A stretch of 64,000 bases of DNA from Acanthaster planci (lineage: Eukaryota > Echinodermata > Asteroidea > Valvatida > Acanthasteridae). Made by a program: the position numbers and the translations under genes. The notes below the pieces were generated by a model. That model saw only the letters and a list, made by a program, of their open reading frames with translations, made no database searches and was not told where the DNA came from. Positions 1-12,700 of this stretch are shown here, in pieces; the first letter of the stretch is position 1, and the number at the start of each line of letters is the position of its first letter. Location: assembly GCF_001949145.1 (NCBI RefSeq), contig NW_019091419.1:119610-183609 (forward strand), read 5' to 3'.

Positions 1-3000
1 AGCTTAACCTTGCTGCCCTTCACGGTGAAATGTGCGCTCTTCTCTTTGCCAAAAGCCAGTACGACGAGGTTTGTCAGTTTTCTTTTTTCATGTTATTTTT
101 ATCTCGTTTGTTTCTCCTGCGTTGTTTGATCAAGCTTCGATGTCGCAGTACATCCAAAATTCAATTCTCACCCAAAATTTGCTGAGACCCGTACTCAACA
201 TTTTGCCGAGATCACCCTGGTGAACTACTTTCGAGAACTTGTTGTCCATGAAAATGTGGGCTTGACAGTGTTTTGAATCTGTGTATCCAAGACTCAGTAT
301 CACAACACAAACTATGGCTCCACATTTTTGGCGTTGTGATTGTCATGTATTGCCAAGTTTTATAATGCCCCTAAAAAAGTGCTGAATAGTTGAATCGGTT
401 GGGTCCAGTTTTTCATAGAATTGTGATTGAATTCTACATTAGCCAGTTCTCGGTTGTCAGCTGAACATCGACTGGAGTACCCTCTTCTTTTGTGTCATAG
501 GCTTACAACCACTGCGTTCAAGCCCTCAAAGGCATCAACAACAACATACCGGTCCGCTGCATCGTTCATATTCTACGGCAGGCGGCCAAGGCTTGTGTGG
601 TCAAGAGAGAATTCAAGAAGGCGGAGCTTCTCATAAAGCATGCCATCTTTCTTGTCAGGTAAAGGAACTGAAAATCGGGAGAGTGGGAACTTAAAAGCTT
701 GCTCAAGCTGAGAGTATACATGGGACATGTATGTTGTACTTCAAAACAACTCATATTGATGGTGTTGTCACTTTGGGATTGGGTGACCATTTGATGCAAC
801 AGTGCCCCAGTCATAGAATTTTGTTGAAGGACTAGAGGTGGAAGTGCCATTAGGCGTGCAATAAAATAGCCTATTTAGAATTGGGTGATGATGTAAGAAA
901 TAAAGAGTGCCATCAAATGTACGCAGAGAGCCAAAATGACTTGTGAGCAATCAAGGCATGTTCTGAACTGTTTCCTCGTGAAAGTCGGCATTGAGATCAA
1001 ACCTTCAGATGCCTACGTTCATGTTTGACATGTTACCTGAAGAGACTTTGGATTGAAATGAGAAAGTTATTCAGTGTACCAAGTTGACTGCATTCTAAAC
1101 ACTTCATGCTGTGCAGCATTTGGAGACTGTTACAGTACAAAACAGGGACATGCGGTGCACATGAACAGTAGTGCAGAAAATAGTACAGCAAGATAATGAA
1201 AAAATCTGCTTTCCTTCTAATAGTTCACTGAAATACTCCGTGTCTTTTGTGCACTGTCAGAGAGCATTTTGGCACAAGACATCCCAAATATTCAGACATC
1301 CTTCTAGACTTTGGCTTCTATCTGCTCAACATCGATTCCATCAGCCAGTCTACGGTTGTTTATCAGGTACTTCTACAGTTTGTTTCTTCTCACTTCATGC
1401 TTCTTTCAACAGTTTGAATAACATCTATTTGAACTCTACTCTTCATAAATGATTTTGGTGGGATCAAAATGTCGGACTGCCAGACATTTTCGATTTGCTT
1501 ATTTCAAGTCAGTGCAGTCAGCATGCAGTTTGTAACTGGTTTTGCATTCTACCTATCTGAATTCCAATTCATTTGAAAGTGAATTCCAATGCTAATAGGT
1601 AATATAAATACGTCACTTTTGGATGATGTTTAGTGACGCTTCATAATAATCTTCCTAAATAAATTGTAATCTTCAATTTCTACCCCGACAGCAAGCCCTT
1701 GATATCAGGCTGTCCGCATTCGGGGGGCGTAACCTCCATGTAGCCATTGCACATGAGGATTTGGCATACGCATCCTACGTCCACCAGTACAGCTCAGGCA
1801 AATTTGATGATGCTCGGTGAGTAGAGCTCTTGGGGTCTTTCAACACAACATCTTCAACCTCCACTAGTGAAGAATTTGATTGTAAAGAATGTGGCACTTG
1901 CTTGGCACCATTAACATTTGAGACAGTGAAATCATAGTGCTTTGCATTCTAATGCAAAAAGACACACATTTCTGTATTGTTTTTAACCCTAATCCTCTTA
2001 TGACCCTTCCAAACATGCCAAATCCACCGAGTCTTGGAGTTGTTTGAAGATTATTCAAGATGGAAGAATGTCAAATCTATTTTTTTTTTTTTACAAAGGG
2101 TTAAGTGACCCTTGAGAGTTCAAAGAGTGTGCCATTGGTTTCCTGTAAAGTAGTAGATTTTTTGGTAGAGCATTCAGAAAGGTTGCTTTTGAAAATTTTA
2201 GGGTGTTGCAGTTAATGTTTGCACTCTGCCCTCTAAAATAACCATTTGTGTTTATGTTGAAGGTTTTGTATTGATCATATTTGTTTGTGTATCATAACAC
2301 AGAGAGCATGCAGAGAAGGCCATCTCCATTATCACCCAGATCCTGCCAGAGAACCACCTGTTATTAGCATCGTCGAGAAGGGTCAAAGGTCAGTCTGTAA
2401 GGTCCTAACTAATTGACCTTTGCAAACATGAATACCTGAAGCCAATATACTCACAATTGGGTAAACAAGAAAACAGCATAGCATTGTTGTCTTGCTGCGG
2501 TAATGACCAGTAAAGGACATCGTATACAAAAAATGTGTTGGCACTAAAAGCTTTTATTTGTCATTCGTTTTCACTTAAAATATTCATGTTTGATATACAG
2601 GGCAATTTTTTTGTTTTGCCTTGTCTCTAAAACTGACAGAACCCTTTTTTGTCACAGCTCTTATCTTGGAGGAGATTGCCATCGATTCTCACGACAAGGA
2701 CACAGAGGGCAAGCTCCTGCAGGAAGCCCATGACTTGCACCTGTCCTCCCTCAACCTGGCCAAGACGGCCTTCGGAGAGTTCAACGTCCAGACGGCTAAG
2801 CACTATGGTAACCTGGGCAGGCTCTACCAGTCCATGCACAGATACAAGGTAGTGCAGGGTTTAGTTAGTTTGCGTCCATGTATTCACAAAGATATTTTTG
2901 TAAGCCCTTACTTTCCTGAAGCCATAGAAATCTGTACCGGGATGTTGAAGTAAACTTGGTGGATTGGATGTCGCAGTAGTACTGTACATCATGGGGCTTA

Positions 3001-4251
3001 AGTTTGTATTTCATGTGTATTAAGGCTTGATTTTTGGAGGGTTTCTTTGTGAGGTGCTGGGGTGGTTAGAGATTAGATTAAAAATCACAGAGCTGCAAGC
3101 TTTCTAGATGTTGATCATTACCTGACTCTTGTGACGTTACAGTACGGTGATGTGACATGCACAGTAATCACAACACAAAACTCGGCCATTCTTCCTGACT
3201 TCATTTATAAGTGGGTGAAATATTTTCTCCCTGTGTGCCCAACAGGAGGCGGAGGAGATGCACAAGAAGGCTATCACCATCAAAGAGCGACTACTGGGTG
3301 AGGAGGACTATGAGGTTGCGCTGTCTGTCGGTCACCTGGCGTCGCTGTACAACTATGATATGAAACAATACAAGGAAGCTGAGGAACTGTACCTGAGGTC
3401 CATTGACATAGGTATGCTTGGGGGTATGCTCACAGAAAAAGAATTCAAAAAACAAAACGACACCAAGACCACTTTGGGGCTGCATGTTGCAGAATAATTG
3501 ATCTCATGACCCAGTACTGAACAGCGGAAATAAGTGTGAAATGCTTTGATTTGTCTGTGATAACGCATGATTGAAGCATTTATTGTTATTTATATTAATA
3601 GCGTAAGTCCTCCTTTTGTGTATAACAGTTCAATTTTGTCCATTCAAAGCTAAAGCACATGGAACGTGTAGGGCGCATGACAATAAATAAAATGTGCTTT
3701 GTGTGCTTAGAGTGCCTCAAAAGGTGCAGTGAAGAAAATTGAAGGGCAAGTGCGCACAGATATGACATAACTTAAAGACTGCTAGGTTTGGAAAGACGAG
3801 CCTTAAATTTCCACCAATACAGGGGGCGATTCACAATAGTGCGTCTCCAAGAGTTTGCAACGCGTTGACCAATTAAAGTGCGTGAAATCTGTCGAATCCT
3901 TTCCAAACGCGCATTGGGTTGACAGATTTTATGCACTGTGATTGGTCAACTCTTGGAGGGGCACTACTGTGAATTGCCCATATTGACTGTTCCCTCCCCT
4001 CAACACCCACAGGGAAGAAGCTGTTTGGCCCCGGCTACAGCGGTCTGGAGTACGACTACCGGGGCCTGATCCGCCTCTACATCAACACGAGCGAGTTTGA
4101 GAAGATGAACGACTACAACGAGGTGCTGGGCCGTTGGAAGCTGCTGCGGGAGAGCTCGCCCAGCCCTGTCAACATCGTGGACTACCTGGCCAACTACAAG
4201 AGCGACCTGACCACGGAGCAGGTCATCCAGAAGTTCTTCAAGCAGGACTGA
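1..4251 (+). CDS. APPBP2: APPBP2 (amyloid protein-binding protein 2), 3' eight exons, partial
   Basis: Exons: 1-68 (partial, frame from base 3), 501-658, 1261-1366, 1692-1816, 2303-2388, 2658-2848, 3246-3411, 4013-4251 (stop 4249-4251). All junctions are GT-AG and the phases join into 378 codons, corresponding to about residue 208 to the end of the roughly 585-residue human protein. Near-identical blocks include AKHYGNLGRLYQSM (exon 6), EDYEVALSVGHLASLYNYDM (exon 7) and GYSGLEYDYRGLIRLY (exon 8). The family consists of tetratricopeptide repeats. Known roles are binding the basolateral sorting signal of amyloid precursor protein, association with microtubules, and acting as a CUL2-RING ligase receptor for C-terminal degrons. 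The last about 35 residues, ending KFFKQD, differ from the human tail. The N-terminal exons lie outside the window. Confidence 0.96.
3824..3979. mobile_element. Palindromic MITE, copy 1 (intron of APPBP2)
   Basis: This 156-bp element is a near-complete inverted repeat. The left end GGGCGATTCACAATAGTGC mirrors the right end, and the inner arms also pair around a short centre near 3900-3910. It sits in the last APPBP2 intron, ending 33 bp before the terminal exon. A second copy of the family is at 31476-31641. No clear target-site duplication is visible, so the superfamily is not assigned. Confidence 0.8.
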
Positions 4252-5600
4252 AAAGTCAGTCTTCTTTTGTCACGATGTCCTCTGGTGAGACTTGAACCAA
4301 CCTTGGGAACTGTCTTGAGTGAGCAACCATAGCATAACTCTTGTCGCACCCCACAGCAATTCAGCCAATCTTTCAGAGCATAGACCGAAGTCTGAAGTCC
4401 AAGCGTCATGTTCTAAACACATTCCCTTTGTAAAGATGAACCCATTTGCAGTAGTATCTCACCTTAAGTACCTGACTGCAGAACTGTCTATTCAGGAATT
4501 GCTCAAGCAGGACTGAAGCCGTCGACACTGCAAGAAATCAATGTGTGTCGTCGGATTGATCTGAAGTGTATAATCTACATTCTTTCAGTTGTTCTTGCCA
4601 CCCGTTCAGTAATTAAGGGCAAGGTGCACTGGAGTTCTTTCAACAGGACTGGAGCAACAAGGTCCTGAAAATACCCAGTTGTGTTTTTAGAACCAGTCAT
4701 AAGAACTGTCTGGAGTGTGCAATCATGGAGCAGGTTTGGCAGATAATCTCAGTACACCTTCGGAAAGTAACAGTTGGTCATTCATTTTCTTCAAACAAGA
4801 GCAAACCTGTCAACTTCTGAATAGTATCCGTTTGTGTGAACTGGGAACCAATTGTACTGGTGGGGTAGAAACCATTTAGAGTGTCTGGTTACAGAATCAT
4901 TCATACAGTAATTTGGTTCATACCTTCAAAGATTTGAACACTCTCAAAGACCAAATATCCACAAAGGAGAAGCAGAGTCACACGCGAAGTTCTATGAAGA
5001 CTTTGTGTGAGAAAGTGAACCCATCATGTCAGTATTCAGGAGTTCTTTTGCAGTATTGAAGCTGTGAGCTTCTGTAATATATCTACTCGTTGGATTTGAA
5101 TGAAGATTCATATCTGAAGTGTCGGACTTACAACACAATTCTCGCAGACATTTGCATCACACCGTCAGAGTTCAAGATTCTTTTAAGAACAACCTTCGAG
5201 GTCTAACAATGTTCTCAGTGCGGATTGGAACCCGTATTGTTTAGTGTCAAACTACAAGAACAGTAAACGATTCATTTGGAATTTCTTCAAGTAGGGTCCA
5301 AGAGAGTCCCCTTCTGCTTAAATGTTTTCTCCTGGGATTGGAACCAGCCAGGCTCATGTGTAATTCAATTCAAGAGATCTGGCAGTAAGTAATCAAGTGC
5401 AGGACTTCCATCTAAAAATATTTGTTTTGGGGGATTTGGATGAGTCTTGTCGGCAGAGTTGCCAGCTGATAAGGTCATCAAAGACAGCTTCAAGCTCAAA
5501 GTAGAGCCTGCTTCCAAGACGCCCCAGTGAAGAAAATAAGCTGAGTTTTGTAGGAGTTACATCTGATGTGGGATTGAATCTGTGATTCATTAAAACCCTT
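4229..5600 (+). repeat. Degenerate tandem repeat of about 130 bp covering the APPBP2 stop codon and 3' flank
   Basis: Two sequence boxes recur through this stretch. Box 1 resembles TTCTTCAAGCAGGACTGA and occurs at 4234, 4500, 4635, 4786, 5042, 5177 and 5282. Box 2 resembles GGATTGGAACCA and occurs at 4290, 4689, 4841, 5091, 5221, 5336, 5431 and 5571. Spacings are mostly near 130 bp or multiples of it. The first box 1 is the end of the APPBP2 reading frame (…FFKQD and stop). Copies are strongly diverged, so the boundaries are approximate. Confidence 0.6.
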
Positions 5601-8600
5601 CACGTGAAAGAATTAAAGGGTTTTGTAGGAAGCTGTAAACTCAGGCACTAACTGTAGTTTGACCACTAGTGGCACAAATTTACACGCAGTGTACCAACCC
5701 ATAACAACCCTAGTCAAATCACTTTCGGAAACCCCACAACTGTCACATTTTGCCTTGGTTGGATCTTCTACTTCATTGACAGTTTCCGTCATATACAGTT
5801 ACCTTGACATAAGTGGTTCCTTCTGTACCTAATTCCCCAAAGGCTGCTGATAACCACTGATGCAACCATGCATCAAGGCCTGGTTCAAAATATTTGATGA
5901 CTACCGTAGATAGTTCAATCATCCAATCATACTGGTCATGATTAGGCTGAACTATAGTTAACTGTTAATCACAATCTCCCAAACTTGCCTCTTGTGGGGG
6001 TTTCAGCATTACTGAGAGACACCAAGACTTGAATTGAACAGAACCAGGGAGATTGAAAAAGAAAAAAAACGACAGGCAGTAAGAACCAACAGGAATGTAA
6101 AAATCCACAAAGCAACTTAAATGTTTATGTAGAATTTGTGCATAACCTCAGAAATGCTTATACAATTATGCACCAGCAAAAGTTCCAGGAAGTTACTCAT
6201 AAAATGTTTATTCCAAGTGACTGATTTGATGAAAGTGTTTGTGGACTAGCATTTTCCCTAACATAACAGGCTGTAAAAGAAATAGTAAAAAAAAAAAAAA
6301 GAATTTAAAATGTACAATAGCAAAGTCCTTACTTGAAATTTATGGAATTTTGTTCTGTAGAAATAGTGTTCAGTTTTCCCCCTCCCCGTCTGTCACACAC
6401 AGTCACAATCTTAAGCAAACCGAGCCCCCCCCCATTTTTTGACTGATGCATTTCAAACCCACAGCAACATCCCAAATATATGTTGGTAAAATCCTGGATA
6501 AAACTCATTGCACAGTTGGTGATTCTCATTCCCATGTCTCACACCCCTTCCCTATTTCATTGTCTGTGATTTATAGTAATAGGAATCTGTATATACAGCC
6601 AAACAAAACACAGCTACAGAGTATGTAGACGCTGTTTGGTGCAATATTTATGTCGATCTTTATCAACCAACCTTTGTACATTACAAAAAAGCTGTTACGA
6701 TAGTGTACAAGCATTTAATCCTAATAAATGCAATATCACAAGTACAAAAGAAATGTGTATTGTGTATTTGTACTATTTGGGGGTGTGGCCTCTTTTTCAT
6801 ACAGTTGAATGCGAGGCTGGGAAACCCCAGCATCAGCTACCAGTCCATAATATACCATCAGTCTTCACTGTAAGGAAAAGAGATCATGTGACTTCACATG
6901 GCCACATACTTCCCTGAGCTCACTCCAGAATATGAAATTTTACTGTTCTTTAAATGCACTTGCCCCTGATTTTAATACTTAAAAAAGGTCAAAATGACCT
7001 TGTGAATATCAATTTTTCACCAAAGGTTTTGTACATAAGGAAGGTTCCCACAGGAGTTTGCAAGACTCTTGAAGTGGATAGTCTCTGCAACAAAGGATGA
7101 ATTTTGTGTTACATGTATGGAAATGTACAAGGTCATTGTAAGATTTTTGGATTGAAGATCCTTGAGGCCGTGAAGACTTTATTATGTGCCAAATTACATG
7201 TACTACAACTTACATACTGAAAACTGAAGGCTGAACGATCAACTGTGATTTCAGGAAGGAAACATGTTGACACTAACAAGCACCCTCTTCACTCTGTGAA
7301 TTCTGTTGTGTATACATGCAAGTTTACGCATAATTATGCGCAAAGCTTCATGCACTGACTTCAACCGGACTTGACAACATATCTGTAGGGTTGTGAGCAG
7401 ATTTTCTCAGTGCAGGTTCGCTTTGACAACATACAAAGGCATGTCATCGTGTTGACTTTATAGAAACTACAGCAGCATGTTATTGATAGAGATTATGCAT
7501 TGTTGGCATCTCCATGGTGTCTCAGAGGCTGTTTTTGATACTTTAATTTAGTTACATGTACAACAAATGTACCAAAGGTTTACTCGAGCCTATCCCACTG
7601 ACACAAAGCTCTTGCCCTCTGAGGACCTATAACCCATATTCATGTAACACGCAACCAGAATGGGTGCTGTGATATGCAGCCTTCGCAACTGTGCGTAGCA
7701 TTTGTAAGTGCGAGCTTAGGTCAAGGAACTCGGCACACCTCCATTAAAGATGGGCAACGTTGTAAACAATGTACAACTTTGCGTGTGCATTTTTAAAAGG
7801 AATGCCTCCACCAGAAATTATTGGCATGCCGGAAAAGTCAGACTCTGATATTGGCCCTGCAAGGGGGGGAGGGTGGTTGTAAAAGAAAAGTAATCGCTGG
7901 TTGGTTCTGTACATTCATGGCGCATACACATGTGGGCCACTCCATGAAGCGTCAGTATGGGTAAACACAAGTGCGACATTGCAACATTTGTGGATGCAAT
8001 ATGAGCTCCCCTTGAACAGGCCAGGTTACTTTCAGGATAATTTGATTTGAAGTCTTTGGGATGTGTCCAGACTTCTGCTAATCGACCAAAAAAGTCTCTT
8101 TTTTGAAATTCTGTTTGCAGGTACATGTGCAGTTTAAGAATGTTGCATAGTGTTCTCTGTTCTTCATTTGGTTGGAAACTGGTGCCCCAAAAAGTACTAG
8201 TCAAAACTTATAAAATGATGTATTATGTTACTTTTACAACCAGTTTTCCTCAAAGATACCATGCAGAGTAACTTCTAAGTGTCCCAAACAGTATGAAACC
8301 ACCTAGGACAGCTGAATGCATTGGAGCCAACACTGTACATTCAGCTATAAACTGCCATGAACTTTGTGGTAGTTATAATTTTATCACCTTTTAAAACAAT
8401 TACTGCTAGTGTTGGATGATGAACCAGTAAAAGCCCTTCAGTTTGACAATGTTAGTCATTCCTCTTCTAAAATCCAGAGAATCGGAAAATTTTAGGGGAA
8501 CCAAAATAGTCCCTCCCTCGCCAGTTCCATCTTGTAGGGATTTTATTACAATTTGTCTATATGTTACTTGATTACTTATTTCCTGCAGTCCATCTTTTCA

Positions 8601-9718
8601 ATAAAATAATACTGGTTTTACATGATTATCACAATAGTTCTCTTTGAAGTTGAGATAAATATATTACAGCAGGAATATTTTCTAAAATATATACGTACAT
8701 ATATCTCCCTTTTGAAAATCAGGCTTTTATTTACAAAGTCTCTTCACTAAGGCAACCACCTGTTCGCTTCTTTAACTTACAGAAATTTGTTGCTTACCAA
8801 ATGCTCATTAGATTTTTCTGTTGTGCTACATTAATAAAAGACTAAATATTCAAAGTTATATTATGACCCAGAAAAAATATTAACATTCCCAATGCATGCA
8901 ATACAATAAAAAATGTCACAGATATTTACAGCTATTTTGTGGACTTGTAAGATTACAATACCTTGTTATTTCTTGCATTATTCTGAAATTTTTCAAAAAG
9001 ACTAAACATGGATCTTTTCTTTTTGACAGATTTTGTGATTATCACTGGAGACACATGAAACTTTCTAAATGTGTATAAGTCAATCTTGGCATCAGAAATG
9101 CAGTGATTTTAAAAAAAGGTTTTGGTTTTTAGAAATGAAGTATTTATGTAGTCATATCGACGAATTACCTTGGTGCATGAGCAAAAGTTGAAAGAAAAAG
9201 GAATATTGTGGCCAACAAAATCACCGTTCAAAGGTACCAATGGATGAAATGAATTGGTTTAAGGCAGATATCCTGTCACTCGGAAGACAAACTTCGGTAA
9301 AAACAAGCACCTTGGTTACAACTTCCATTTGTTTCCTTTCATAAGTGAGAAACAATGTTTACAGTGAAAATTCCAGGAACACAAAAGAGGGGGCCCATTA
9401 AGATATGTACTCTCTATCCCCTTCAGGAGAGAATATCCTGTCACATCTCAGAGAAACTAGGAGATGGTAGTTCAACAAAATTGGCAACAGTGCAACCGGT
9501 ATTCATGTGAATGGGCTATCAATGCATTAAATCAATTGTGCAATCTTTATGCTAGACAAGCTTACAAGACCTTGTGCAGTGGGTTATCTCAAGCAAGATT
9601 AGTGATCGTTAAAAAAGCTCCCTGTTTCTTGTTCACGGAGGAGCCTACACTTCTTGTTTGCATATAAAGGTGTTCAGAATTCAGCTGTCTGGGACTTGTT
9701 CAACAGAGCACAATACAA
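4252..9718. other. Convergent 3' flanks of APPBP2 and FBXO21, no further gene seen
   Basis: This is the 5.5 kb between the two stop codons. After the decayed repeats it is AT-rich, without a convincing coding exon. Possible polyadenylation signals for the plus-strand gene are AATAAA at 6723 and at 8600. A minus-strand signal (TTTATT on the plus strand) is at 8726, about 1 kb beyond the FBXO21 stop. If used, the two 3' untranslated regions nearly meet or overlap. Transcript ends cannot be set from sequence alone. Confidence 0.5.
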
Positions 9719-12700
9719 TTACTCTGCATAGATCTCTGTAGTTTTCTGTGTTGTAACAGCCATGTCGTTCGGATACTGACATGCCAACTCATCATTCGGA
9801 AGATAACATTTCCCGGTGAAATTTTGAAAGTATTTGCCTACCTCTGGATGCGATATGGTGACAGGGACATCGATGAAATCTAGATTTTCTGCAAATGGGG
9901 ACAAATTACGAAGAATGCCCTTGTCAGTCTTCGACTGCATGCACTGCATAGCACCTCTAGCTATATCAATGCTTTGAGGAAACTTTTGCCTGATGTCAAT
10001 TGAGCCTACATGGAGGAACAGCAATTACAGCAAAATGTCTTGCTTGTGGACACAAGCATTATGATCCACTGAAACTCAATTCAATATCTCAATCTCTCTC
10101 TATTCTAAATGCTCCAAACACAACACACGGCTCCAAAATTTAAATAAATTAAAGTTGACACCAAGCCAATACAACACGGCAAGAATTGCTCACAAGATAA
10201 AAAAAAATACAGTTAACTTCTATCTCAACAGCATGTTTAACACAAGCTGATACACACTTGACCTGTAACCCTGTAATTAGCATAGCTATGCCACATTTGG
10301 CGTCAAGGGTCAAAAATGTGGTTGGGTGAGTGTGGGGACACTCTCTGGCTGAACTGAGGTGATACAACACACACATGCTATCTTTAGCATTAGATGTGAA
10401 TTCGGCTCTCAACACTTGGTGACTTACTGCTTGAATTTGAGAGATATTGGCTCTTCCTAATGATGATATACATGTACTTCACCTAAATTTTTGTAGGAAA
10501 ATACACATTGCCTGCAGCTAGATAGAAAGACTTCAGTTCAGCTTTGCAGAGTTGTGCATTTGGAGCAGTTTACGATAAACTGTCCTGAGTTTTAGTAGTA
10601 TTGTGGGAAGTTTAGTGAATACATTGTTCATCTTTGCAGTGCATGTACCTGTGTGTCGGATTATTGCACTTTGCCTACTGCATCGGGGGTACATGTTGTA
10701 ACTACAGTTTTCATATGTTAAAATGTAAACAGAGTTTATTCTTAATAGGCAGTGTTATGTATGTTCAGAGGTGGATGGGGGGTGAAGGGGTTAACCCCCC
10801 CGACTAAATGGAACTACCAGTGAAATAATAACAAATGAGTAGGCCTACAAAATAAAAAAAAATCCTGGACAAGTATTGCACTATCCACCTATAGTTAAAC
10901 AATTATACTGATTTCCGGCGGATCCCCTTAGCAGGGCATCCCTTCAATACGCCTATCAATCCCCCCCCTCCCATTTTCTGAAAGCTAGATCCGTTCCTGA
11001 TATTCAAGCAGGTCTTGGGGTAATTTCTTTCAGATGACATTAACAAGGAGTTAACATCCATCAGTGTAATCAGCAAACATACGGTCTCTACCATGGGTTT
11101 ATTCTGTTTAGTGCATAAATGAGCACAGAGTGAGTGAAGAAGCAGCTCAGGAGACAAGCAGGAAATGTGACCACTGCTGACAGGATCTGCTGGGATATAT
11201 CTACATGTACGTGTACATACCCTGAGCAGCATATCGGTTGGAGCAGTCCTCCACCAGTACGTTATAGAAAGGTTGCTTCTCTTGCTTGGGCAGGTGATGC
11301 ACGCCCATGTGACGTTGCCAGTCCCTGGATAGCTTGCAGACTGGGTCCCAGCCATAGATCACGCAGGAATAGTTATACCTATGGGGGTCATGAAGTGAAA
11401 CGCACTTCACACAGACTAGAATTGAGGCCTTTGCTCAGGGGAAGGGCTATTTTGGTTGTTTGGGTAGTGATTGGGTTCCGTTATTCTTTTTAAAACACTG
11501 GGCAACGTTTAGAACAAAGACCTTTGTGTTTGTAAAGTGCACACACATCACCTTCTGTGCTTCATCACCATGCCAACTGCATAAATGACTTCTTTATTGT
11601 CTTCCCGTTGCTTTGCTGATGGCATTGTTGGCTCCTGACAAAAACGGAAAATTTAAGATTGTAGTTTGAGTTTACTAAGCTGGGAAGTAAGGCAATGGGT
11701 CATGAACTTGCTTCAGAGGCAGATTATCCACGAGGTACAGTAGGCACTATGCCTTAGGCCAACTAAATATGATGGGGTGCATATGAAAGTTTGGCTGCCT
11801 ATGAAAAACTGGAGAGGCTATGAAAATACCACAAAGTGAACAAATGTTGATTACTTTTGCCACATCTTTCTTCAAATGTTTACATTTCTGGAAAGCCTCA
11901 AACTGGCTGCAGCACATAGCTTAGCATAACTTGACCATTAACATGACATGTAAGACTCTAGCGCAATCTAGCACAATGAAATTGGTGTCAGTGCGTAGGG
12001 GAATAGGGCCTGTAAAACTCTGGTGCTAGGTCTTACAGAATAATGGTGCTAGGGCCTACAGAAGACTGGTTTTAAGGCCAATGGAGCACTGGTGCTAGAT
12101 CTAATGGAACATGGGTGTTAGGTCCTTCGGAACACTGGTGCTGGGTCCTTAAGAACATTGCTGCTAGGGCCTATGGAACACTGGTACACGTACTAGAGCC
12201 TATGAAGAGCATTGGTCCAAGGGCTTAAAGACCACAGGTACTAGGGACTGTGGAAAATTGGCACCTAGGCATCTGGAACTCTGTTGCCTAAGACTCACAA
12301 AACAGTTAATCCAGCCCTGGTTGCCTTCATACTCTCTGCAGAGCCATCTAACCAATCAATGTCATTTTCTTTTAAGACTGACTTACCGTGCTGACTGGCG
12401 GCAATGCGGATTCATATCTAAAATTTGAATACCAAAATTTATCAGACTAGTGAAGGGGGGGTTAAAAAAAAAAAACTCACCGCATCATCTTTGCCGTACT
12501 TCTCCATGGTTCTTTGTATCATCTCAGTGAATACGGTCACATTCCTTTGCTCCTGGTTATTCTGGGGGCGAATTTCTTGCAACATTGCCAACGACTGTCG
12601 ACAGTAAGGAACGGGGGAAAAAAAGAACGAAATACCAGATCAGAAAGGCCGTTAACTCTGCCACTGAAGGATATTTGGTCAACAACACTGTTTGTCATTT

